Positions 9,212-16,889 of a stretch of DNA of 64,000 bases are shown here, piece after piece; position 1 is the first letter of the stretch, and the number at the start of each line of letters is the position of its first letter. A model generated the notes under the pieces. The model was not told the origin of the DNA and did no database searches. It saw only the letters and a list, made by a program, of their open reading frames with translations. Position numbers and translations under genes: made by a program. Origin of the DNA: Candidatus Kapaibacterium sp. (GTDB taxonomy: Bacteria > Bacteroidota > Ignavibacteria > Kapaibacteriales > UBA2268). The DNA is taken from the NCBI GenBank assembly GCA_026390695.1, contig JAPLFL010000128.1, positions 124,001-188,000 of the forward strand, read 5' to 3'.

Positions 9212-9260
9212 CATCTTTAAATTTAGAGAGTTTACAAACTTTATTTTACTTAGGAAAATC

Positions 9261-10772
9261 ATGATCAACGATAACTTATCAGAAGCAGAAATCAAAGAAT
9301 TAGTTAAATCAACTCCGGGGAGTTTTGCTGTAATTATTTCCAGTAAAAAATACAAAACTCACTACCAAGGGAAAAATAAACGCCGAATACCTATCCCACA
9401 TCTGGAAAAGATTGATGTATTACTAAGAAAAGTCGTTGATGGTGAAATCAAGCGCTTGATTATAAATATGCCACCGCGTCATGGGAAAAGTGAACTTATT
9501 TCCAAATATTTTCCTGCATGGTTCCTTTGTAAATTTCCTGATAAACGTGTGATATTAGCAGCATATGGCTCAAGCCTGGCAGTTAGTTTTGGAAGAAAAA
9601 TCAGAAACCTTTTAAAGGGAAATTCAAAGTTTTTTAATATTGAACTCGATCCGGCATCCTGTTCAGTTCATAGTTTTTCGATCAAAGGACACGATGGTGG
9701 AATGGACAGCGTAGGTGTCGGTGGCGCAATAACCGGAAAAGGGGCGGATTTGCTGATAATCGACGATCCCGTGAAGAATTACAAGGAAGCTAATAGCCAA
9801 ACCCACCGCGATAATATCTGGGAATGGTTCATCTCTACTGCTTATACAAGAATTGAGCCCGATGGGGCAATAATTATCGTTATGACTCGCTGGCATGATG
9901 ACGATCTTTGTGGCAGATTACTTAATAAATCTTATGAGGATATAAAAGATAAATGGGAATTTCTTTGTTTACCGGCAATTGCCGAACTTGATGATCCCTT
10001 GGAACGCAATGCGGGTGATGCTTTGTGGAAGCGGCGATTTAATTTAAAGAAGCTTTTATCAATTAAAAATCAATTAGGTAATTATTGGTTTTCTGCGCTT
10101 TACCAGCAAAGACCTTCTCCGATGGGCGGCGGAATATTCAAACGATCATTCTTCAAATATTATTCTGATGATAATGAGTTCTATTATCTTTATCATTTGA
10201 ATCTAACGAAAATAGATTCGATAAAATTCCGCAAGTCAGAATGCTCAATCTACGCTTCCATGGATCTTGCCGTAACCCAAAATCAGACTTCTGACTATAC
10301 GGTGATTATTCTTTTTGCAGTAACAAAAATGAGGGATGTCCTGATACTTGACATTATTCGTGATAGATTCCAGGGTGCTGATCATTTGAACCTATTAAAA
10401 CGGGTATATGAACGCTTTAAACCCTCAATAATAGGTATTGAATCAACTCAATATCAGGTTACTCTTGTGCAATCGGCATTACGTGAAGGATTACCGGTAA
10501 AAAAGCTAAAACCTGATGCCGATAAGGTGACACGAGCGCTTGCAATGCAGGCAAGAGTCGAAGCCGGAACTGTCTATTTCAAATCCGAAGCTGCTTGGCT
10601 TAATGAATTTGAGCAAGAGTTATTAATGTTTCCAAACGTTAAGCATGATGACCAGACTGATGCTTTCTCTTACATTGCCAAATTAATTGAGCCTGTATCA
10701 AACAATGCTCCGGCTGCGGCTAATGTAAATACAAAAACAAAAAAGAGTATAACAAGGGGGTTTGAGAGTTGA
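9261..10772 (+). CDS. terL: Orphan phage-type terminase large subunit
   Basis: 503 residues, the usual length for a complete large terminase. The N-terminal ATPase has Walker A PPRHGKS (71-77), a Walker B LLIIDDP (about 164-170) and the coupling region IVMTRWHDDDLCGRLL. The C-terminal RNase-H-like nuclease shows its acidic triad in context: YASMDLAVTQNQTSDYT, IIGIESTQYQ and KHDDQTDAFSYI. In phages this motor packages DNA into procapsids. No portal, capsid, small terminase or tail gene lies nearby; the flanks are repeats and an unrelated gene. It is either the last relic of a prophage or a domesticated terminase. All motifs are intact and it has a plausible promoter, which argues against simple decay. 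Confidence 0.9.
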   Translation: MINDNLSEAEIKELVKSTPGSFAVIISSKKYKTHYQGKNKRRIPIPHLEKIDVLLRKVVDGEIKRLIINMPPRHGKSELISKYFPAWFLCKFPDKRVILAAYGSSLAVSFGRKIRNLLKGNSKFFNIELDPASCSVHSFSIKGHDGGMDSVGVGGAITGKGADLLIIDDPVKNYKEANSQTHRDNIWEWFISTAYTRIEPDGAIIIVMTRWHDDDLCGRLLNKSYEDIKDKWEFLCLPAIAELDDPLERNAGDALWKRRFNLKKLLSIKNQLGNYWFSALYQQRPSPMGGGIFKRSFFKYYSDDNEFYYLYHLNLTKIDSIKFRKSECSIYASMDLAVTQNQTSDYTVIILFAVTKMRDVLILDIIRDRFQGADHLNLLKRVYERFKPSIIGIESTQYQVTLVQSALREGLPVKKLKPDADKVTRALAMQARVEAGTVYFKSEAAWLNEFEQELLMFPNVKHDDQTDAFSYIAKLIEPVSNNAPAAANVNTKTKKSITRGFES

Positions 10773-10912
10773 AAGTTATCAAGTTGAAGAAATGACAGGA
10801 ATGAAGCCTTTGAGACAGCCCCAAAAAGACATCATTAACTGTCATTTAATAAACATTTCGGTAATTTGGATTTTGGAATAATTATCGCTTTATTTTATTT
10901 TCAGGGCAAATC

Positions 10913-11323
10913 TTAATCGGGTTTTAAAATAAATGATAGAGTACCGGCTATTCTGGTTGGTATATTAACTGCGCAGGGAGCTACATTATTGGGTAACCAC
11001 TTTGCCGGACTTGTCAAATGGCAAGGTTGATTATTCTGATATATTTCCAAAATTATTTCTCCACCAAATATCTTGGGGTCGATTGCACAACAAAGGATCT
11101 GCCAAGTCAATTTATTTTTATTTAAAAGCTGAGGACTTGTTTTTATTGTGTACATCTTAAATGCATCGTCATTGACATTTATTTTCCAAGTTTCTTTTTC
11201 GGCACCTCTTTCATCATTTAGCCGGAAATCTGCTCCGAGGGCTAATTTTTTTCCGGTACTGATCTTGACCATCACTTGCCCTTTTTTAGCCGATACTACA
11301 CATAATCTATTTGAAGTTTCCAT
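10913..11323 (-). CDS. Hypothetical protein, 136 aa
   Basis: I do not recognise this protein. The chosen ATG at 11321-11323 has AAAGGAA eight bases upstream, better than two upstream alternatives. There is no signal peptide or membrane segment. It looks beta-rich: short strands such as NRLCVVSA, GQVMVKIS and IILEIYQ alternate with polar loops. A pair of cysteines (ILCCAID) and a final AGTLSFILKP strand are visible. It is convergent with the terminase gene, with a 140-base gap that carries a repeat fragment. A link to the terminase (phage structural or cargo protein) is possible but unsupported by motif. Confidence 0.5.
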   Translation of the reverse strand: METSNRLCVVSAKKGQVMVKISTGKKLALGADFRLNDERGAEKETWKINVNDDAFKMYTIKTSPQLLNKNKLTWQILCCAIDPKIFGGEIILEIYQNNQPCHLTSPAKWLPNNVAPCAVNIPTRIAGTLSFILKPD

Positions 11324-11463
11324 AATTTCAATTCCTTTCATTGCTAAAATATAAAAATTATCTGAAATGAACAAGAGAAATGTTGAATGCTTTGTTTATT
11401 CAGAATGATTCTTTATGTATAATGTAAAGCAGGAGGCAATTATATCTTTTCCTAATTGAAGGC

Positions 11464-11745
11464 TGTCATTCCTGCGTAAGCAGGAATCTCCTGATTGGTA
11501 TTGGAAGGGAGTTACCGCATGCAAGAGTGTGCGAAAACTCGAAAATTCCAATGGAATGTCATTCCTGCGTATGCAGGAATCTCCTTCCAGTGCCACTTTA
11601 GGGGATTCCTGCATTCGCAGGAATGACAATAAATTGCAGTTTTCACACAGGCTCATTCGCAGGAATGACAATAAATTGCAGTTTTCACACAAGCTCATGC
11701 GCGGAAATAACAATAATTCCTAATTCATTAAGGAAATGATATTAT
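11464..11745. repeat. Cluster of palindromic repeat copies with shared tail
   Basis: A diverged copy (11464-11525) is followed by a full copy (11558-11627, GTCATTCCTGCG to CGCAGGAATGAC). The tail unit 'aaattgcagttttcacac' plus a half-site (gctcattcgcaggaatgac) is then tandemly repeated twice. The end, aattcattaaggaaatg, is the reverse complement of the flank at 569-600. No gene lies in 11324-11840. Confidence 0.85.
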
Positions 11746-11840
11746 TAGCCTAATTACTTTGCTCGCAAGGTTGTGTGGGAATGTAGAAACTTGTTATCTC
11801 TGATATTTTTCATCATATTGCTTGTTTTTTATTCCGATTA

Positions 11841-12506
11841 TTAATCCGAAAATTTAACTTTTCCGATTAATTGGACTCCAATAATAATTAACCAAATAAA
11901 GAATGGAATTATTACTGTTGTGCTCGAACCGGTTATATTAAGAAAAGCATTGCCGTAATAGACGATTCCATCTATTAAAAATGGGAGTTTCTTGATTGCA
12001 AATTCAGGGTAGTTGTAATTATCATAAGCAAAGACGTATAACTTGAATCCAATGAATAATTGAATGAGTAAAATCGCCTTTGTCAGATTCATTAAAAAGC
12101 TTTTTCGTGTGAAAAAAGGGCTTGACAACATTAATGAAATTATAATTGCAAGCGGCAGCCAACACTCACGGCGTAGATTGGTACTGATTGTCTTCTCAAT
12201 CGGTTTGCCTTCGGAATCATATTTATCTAAAATCACGGTTTTTACCAAAACTTCGTCGCTTATATCCTTATTGGTGATGCTTACATTTCGTTTTAATTTG
12301 TAATCTTTATTAACAGCATATTTAAAATATGTATTTCCAGTATTTACAAGCAAATTAGAATACATTATCCCTAAAAAAGGATAAGTGACAAGCAAAAGAA
12401 CAAATAAAATCACCGTTTTGGCAAGGAAGAATTTTATTGTTTGGTTGCTAAGGACGAAAAATCCTTTTTTATCTGGTTCTGTGAATATTTTATCCAGTAA
12501 AGCCAT
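11841..12506 (-). CDS. Exosortase-associated membrane protein
   Basis: 221 residues with about four to five hydrophobic segments: IKFFLAKTVILFVLLLVTYPFLGIM, LPLAIIISLMLSSPFF, ILLIQLFIGFKLYVFAY and IPFFIWLIIIGVQLI. A large extracytoplasmic loop follows the first (about 45-115). The gene overlaps the end of the exosortase gene by 73 bases on the same strand, so the two are co-transcribed and translationally linked. Exosortases often come with a dedicated membrane partner of this kind. I infer the role from context and topology, since there is no catalytic motif. The overlap is long, but no later start codon would keep the first membrane segment. Confidence 0.6.
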   Translation of the reverse strand: MALLDKIFTEPDKKGFFVLSNQTIKFFLAKTVILFVLLLVTYPFLGIMYSNLLVNTGNTYFKYAVNKDYKLKRNVSITNKDISDEVLVKTVILDKYDSEGKPIEKTISTNLRRECWLPLAIIISLMLSSPFFTRKSFLMNLTKAILLIQLFIGFKLYVFAYDNYNYPEFAIKKLPFLIDGIVYYGNAFLNITGSSTTVIIPFFIWLIIIGVQLIGKVKFSD

Positions 12507-12979
12507 ACAATCAGAGCTAAAATAATAAATAAAATCGGGAAAATTTCTGAATGAAACATCTCAAAAGTTGAGGGCGATATATTGCCTATGAAGAATAGAA
12601 GCATAATTCTTAAAATATTCAGAAAATAAATAAAGATAAAACCAATTATCAAACCAATTATTTTATATTTCAAAATTATCGGAAAAGCTATAACACCAGC
12701 TAAAAAGATTACAAGCGGTTCCGTCCCTTCGCATCCGAATGAAAGAACTACAACAAACTTTGAAGAACCGATTAAAGACCCGTTAGAGATTATATCCGTA
12801 TAAAAGATACTTAGGAATTTAGAAGATAACCATGCAGAAAAATTAATATAAGGATCGAAAAAATTATTTCCACTGAACATAATGATCAGATAATAAACAG
12901 CAATAACTCCAAAGAATATACCAAGGAATTTAAATGCCGGTTTATATTCTGAAAGTTTTGATTGTTTAATTTTTGTCAT
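12434..12979 (-). CDS. Exosortase/archaeosortase family protein
   Basis: 181 residues, mostly hydrophobic, with about six membrane segments. The family's three active-site residues are visible in order: Cys83 in LSFGCEGTEPLVIFLAG, Arg124 in LNILRIMLLFF and His143 in MFHSEIF. These enzymes are membrane transpeptidases that cleave C-terminal sorting signals (PEP-CTERM-like) and attach proteins to envelope components. The short form with 'GCEG..P' resembles the small exosortases found in Bacteroidota. No PEP-CTERM-type substrate is visible in the window; secreted proteins here carry T9SS tails instead. It is followed by its overlapping partner gene. Confidence 0.8.
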   Translation of the reverse strand: MTKIKQSKLSEYKPAFKFLGIFFGVIAVYYLIIMFSGNNFFDPYINFSAWLSSKFLSIFYTDIISNGSLIGSSKFVVVLSFGCEGTEPLVIFLAGVIAFPIILKYKIIGLIIGFIFIYFLNILRIMLLFFIGNISPSTFEMFHSEIFPILFIILALIVWLYWIKYSQNQIKKDFSSLATKQ

Positions 12980-13296
12980 TTGATAGTTGAATTGATTAAT
13001 ATAACAAATTTAAGAAAAAAATTCGGAAATAGCAACAAAACAACTATTTTTGAATAAATATTAGAATGAGGCAGTCACCTGAAAATCTGTAATTTTTCAA
13101 TCAATGAAGTGAGAAGATGATATACAATTAAAAAAATTGAGATTCATCAGTCTTTAGCAATAATATTTTATAATAATTCTTGCATATTAAAAATATATAT
13201 TGTAATTTGGTTTTGGCTTGTATAGTACATAAAAATATTCGAACTCTTGTTTTTTTAAATATAAATAAATGATTATTTCTAAATTTTGGAGGACAA
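12980..13296. other. Intergenic region between exosortase and protease genes
   Basis: This 317-base, AT-rich divergent gap has no gene or repeat that I can support. It should hold promoters for both directions, but no convincing consensus pair was found. GGAGGA at 13288-13293 is the ribosome-binding site of the next gene. Confidence 0.5.
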
Positions 13297-15721
13297 ATGT
13301 TTAAACTAACTATTTTTTTAATCTCGCTTCTGTGCGCATTTTCCACGGATTTACTATGTCAGACGCTTGACACAATTCCTATCCCCCCCCCCCCCCGATT
13401 CATCTTATGTATCTAACGAATTAATTATTTGGTTCCGACCCGAAGCACTGAATCTGAACCTTCTCTGCTGGGAATTACCGGCACCAAAAGCAAAGAAGGG
13501 AGAAAATTCACTAATGGAAATACCAACTTATATCAGACAAAATTTATATTCACAGAAATTCGCAGTAGATGACCTTATAACGGACACTACCCTCATCAAT
13601 GTAATTAAAGCCATTGGTGGTGATTCACTATCAAGGATGACGATTGCAAGTCCATGCAGGGATTCTCTTTCTCTTACGCGATATGGGGACACATTAAGAG
13701 TTGCTGATTATTTGTGGATGGTTCTGCATATTAATAACGATACAAGTGTTAGTGTCGGAGCACTTGCTCTAAATGCAGTATGCACAAATTCAATTGTATA
13801 TGCCGGTCCCGACTTTAAATATCAATTGCATAATGAACCAAATGATTTATATTATCTCGGAGTTATGGGCTCGGAGCAGAGAAGCTTTAAATCTGATATT
13901 ATGAATATTGAACGAGCATGGGATTTTCAAATTGGAAAAAGGGATATACGAATAGGAGTAATTGATGATGGAATCTATTACCCTCATTGTGATTTAGGAA
14001 CTGATCTCGGTTTTAAAGTAATTAGCGGATACAACTATTCTAATAATAATTCTCATTTTGAATCACAATCCAGTCATGGAACTCGTGTAGCTGGTATAAT
14101 TGGCGCTCTTACGAATCGTTCATGTGGTTCTAACAATCCTTCTGTTGCAGGTATTGCCGGAGGGTGGGGACCTGGGACAAATGATGAAGATTATAGATCA
14201 AAATTATTTGGCTTCCGATGTGCCGATAAAGATAATAACAATTATATCCTAAGTAAACATGCTGTCAGTGCAATCAGAGAAGGAGTCTATAATTATGTTA
14301 GCGAAGATGAAGAAGAACCTTTGAAACTTGATGTTATAAACTGCTCCTGGGAAGACTATTATGATCCTGCACTCTTTGCAGCACTCACTTATGCACATGC
14401 TCATGGGGCTTCTGTTGTGACATCTCGTGGAAATGGTAAAGGTTCAAATTATTATGGTGATGGAACTAATATCTCGTATCAATATCCAGCTTGCTATCCA
14501 AATGATATTATCACATCAGTAGGTGCAGGAAGAATAAATAAAACCAAGACTTATTATTCCCATTACGGGCTTGGAATGGACTTTCTTGCTCCGGGAGGTT
14601 ATACTAAGGATAAAGATGGAAACAACACACCCGATGAAGCAATAGTTTATACAACAACCTATAATTCAGCACCTAACTGGGGTTGGTTTGATGGCACTTC
14701 TGCTGCGGCTCCTCATGTATCGGGTCTAATCGCTCTCCTTCGCTCTGAAGACTGGATAGGTTTAGCCCCTGAAGATTACGAAGGTATGCTTAAAGCCTCG
14801 TGCGAAGACCAAGTGTATGATCAAACAGATTATATTACTAATTATGATGAAATCTCTGGATGGGGACATGTACAAGCTGATAATATTTTTAATATGATTC
14901 ATGAAGATGATTATATTTGCAAGCATTATAGTCTTGAAAATGAAGAAGCTATTTATCATGGTGATTGGATTGATATAGGAACAATTTATATGGGTAATGA
15001 ATTTTCATACTATCCTCTAAATCAAAATTATCCAAAATTATATAAAGCAAAATACCGCGAGATATATGGAACTATTGCCATTCCAAGTTCGGATTTTGTA
15101 TTTGACGATAATGTTCCACTTTACGCATGGGGTTGGTCAAGGCAATTACATCGTTTCGTGAATGGAACCGGTTATCGAAAGCCAACTTATGGAAGAGATC
15201 AATATAGTAAAATAGTTCCACTCCCTCTTTTAACAGATGGCTTCTCAGAAGTAACGACCGGAACAGGTGGTAATAATATTGTTCCGGGGATAATTCATAC
15301 AAACAACAGATATGTTGGTGTCCGTGCTTATCAATATGAATTAAAAGACCCACAATCAAATATGTTGATAGGTTATTTCCCTGACGACGGCACAGTTAGC
15401 CATGATTTAGGACTACATATCACTGTTTTCGGGAAGCAAATACCTTTGGCAGTAGAAAATCAAAGCCAGATAATCAAGAATGATATTATTGTATATCCAA
15501 ATCCTTGTTCAGATAAAATTACAATAAAATTAGCACCAAATATGGCTACTGAAGCTCTTATTGAAATATTCGACATTATAGGTAATATAGTTCTAACAAT
15601 TAATTCTTCAGGATTAAACACAAAAACCATTAATATTGAAACTCTGGAATCCGGAATTTACTATATTAAATTACAATCTGAAGGTTCAGTAAAAATAATT
15701 CCTTTCAATGTAATTAAATAG
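13297..15721 (+). CDS. T9SS-secreted subtilisin-like protease, out of frame at a poly-C tract
   Basis: The ATG at 13297 follows GGAGGA and opens a perfect signal peptide (MFKLTIFLISLLCAFS, then LLCQTLDTIP). That frame enters 14 consecutive C at 13383-13396 and then stops at an early TAA. The protease frame starts downstream of the signal and can be entered only from a TTG at 13367, which would give an unexported protein. With 13 C (or 10 or 16) the two parts join into 807 residues. Counting from the TTG, the S8 catalytic residues are Asp200 (GVIDDG), His237 (SSHGTRVAG), Asn356 (SRGNG) and Ser445 (FDGTSAAAPHVSG). The C-terminal 80 residues (VYPNPCSDKITIK to the C-terminal IPFNVIK) are a T9SS type-A sorting domain. 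A lipoprotein gene follows 8 bases on. Confidence 0.88.
13383..13396 (+). repeat. Homopolymeric tract of 14 C inside the protease coding region
   Basis: Fourteen uninterrupted C in an AT-rich genome, placed just after the signal-peptide codons. Gain or loss of one base moves the protease in or out of frame with its signal peptide. With 14 C the gene is 'off'; with 13 it is 'on', encoding a Pro-rich linker. Confidence 0.95.
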
Positions 15722-15729
15722 GTAAAGCC

Positions 15730-16797
15730 ATGAAGACATTATTTACTTATTGCATGGTTGCAATATCAATTATTTTCATTAGTTGCCACAACTCAAACTC
15801 CCCTGTGAATAAATGTGGTTTGATTGAAGATACCGGGCCAGGAGGAATAGATGTGATACCAAAATTTGAGCAAGAGTTTATTTATGGTGTTTCAAAAAAT
15901 GGCGATAAATTAGCATTTTCTTATGATGAGTTTGACGTTAAAATTCTTAATTTAAAGACTCTTGAAGTACGAAAACTTGATTTTAGTAAGCTACTAAATC
16001 AAAATGAAAGATTCCTTTGTTTATTTGAGGTAATCTGGAGTCCTGACGATAATAATCAATTATTAATCAATATGTCAGTTGGTACCGATACAAATAACAA
16101 TGGGAGATGGAATCAGTATGGAGTTAACCAATATATTTATGACGATGTTTGTAACATTTTGACAAGAATTACACCAAGTAAATTTGGGAAATATGGTACT
16201 CATGATTATAATTGTAGGGTTATCAATTGGTTAAATTGTTCAGAATATAATGGAAGTTTTATATTATTCAATATATATGGCATTTATCATATCTCCACAG
16301 GTTACTTTGATCCATTTAATAAAAAATATTCGTGTATTAGTAAAAATTGTAATTTCTATTTGAATTATTTTTTAGAATATGATAATAACGGAGTTAAGAA
16401 TTCATTTTATTTAATTAATGATTATAGGTTATTTTTTAAAGATTCATTCCACAGTATATCTAACGGGTATCCATCTTGGTCCCCAAATTCAAAAAAACTG
16501 GCTATGACAGTTATTGTTGACGGTGAGGATAATATTCCATATAGCGAGAGACGTTTTGATGAAGTTTGGATAATTGATATTGAGAAGTTCATGCGAGATA
16601 AACCAAGTATCGTGCCGGTTCAGAAGATAAACTTCAAGAATCTGTATTGCCGTTTCACTCATAATGCAGCAGTTTATATCACAGATTCAACATTAGCCGT
16701 GTCTCTTGGTCAGTGGGGTGGCAATGATTCGTTAGGCTACTTGTATGAAATAAACGAACGTGGAGATATATTGCGACAGCTTACTTTTGAGCCTTAA
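15730..16797 (+). CDS. Lipoprotein with WD40/TolB-like beta-propeller repeats
   Basis: 355 residues with a lipoprotein signal ending IIFISC-HNSN (Cys at about 20). Repeats such as VIWSPDDNNQLLINMS and GYPSWSPNSKKLAMTV are the 'W SPDG..l' blades of the TolB/PD40 family. A final blade, TLAVSLGQWGGNDS, precedes YEINERGDILRQL. It starts 8 bases after the protease stop codon and is probably co-transcribed with it, so the two may act together at the cell surface. No enzyme motif is visible. A perfect hairpin follows the stop codon. Confidence 0.7.
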   Translation: MKTLFTYCMVAISIIFISCHNSNSPVNKCGLIEDTGPGGIDVIPKFEQEFIYGVSKNGDKLAFSYDEFDVKILNLKTLEVRKLDFSKLLNQNERFLCLFEVIWSPDDNNQLLINMSVGTDTNNNGRWNQYGVNQYIYDDVCNILTRITPSKFGKYGTHDYNCRVINWLNCSEYNGSFILFNIYGIYHISTGYFDPFNKKYSCISKNCNFYLNYFLEYDNNGVKNSFYLINDYRLFFKDSFHSISNGYPSWSPNSKKLAMTVIVDGEDNIPYSERRFDEVWIIDIEKFMRDKPSIVPVQKINFKNLYCRFTHNAAVYITDSTLAVSLGQWGGNDSLGYLYEINERGDILRQLTFEP

Positions 16798-16811
16798 TCT
16801 TGAAAAACTAT

Positions 16812-16844
16812 ATTCATCCGATGACTCTAAGTCATCGGATGAAT
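16812..16844. terminator. Perfect 15-bp hairpin between convergent genes
   Basis: ATTCATCCGATGACT, a three-base CTA loop and the exact reverse complement form a very stable stem about 15 bases after the plus-strand stop codon. There is no T tract, only an AT-rich 3' side, so it is terminator-like or an RNA 3'-end stabiliser. Confidence 0.6.
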
Positions 16845-16889
16845 AAATAATAAAAACGGACTAATACTATTTAGTTTATCATTAAGCCC

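Noticed and set aside
8760-11340. Prophage around the terminase
   Set aside because: No portal, capsid, tail, integrase or att-like repeat was found; only the terminase is recognisable.
11396-11723. Open frames of 64 and 105 codons between 11396 and 11723
   Set aside because: Entirely made of palindromic repeat sequence on both strands.
13128-13346. 72-codon minus-strand frame opposite the protease signal peptide
   Set aside because: Low-complexity, no ribosome-binding site and overlaps the better supported plus-strand start.
13367-13396. TTG at 13367 as the true start of the protease
   Set aside because: It would remove the signal peptide from a protein with a T9SS tail, while a signal peptide with a ribosome-binding site lies just upstream in the alternative frame.
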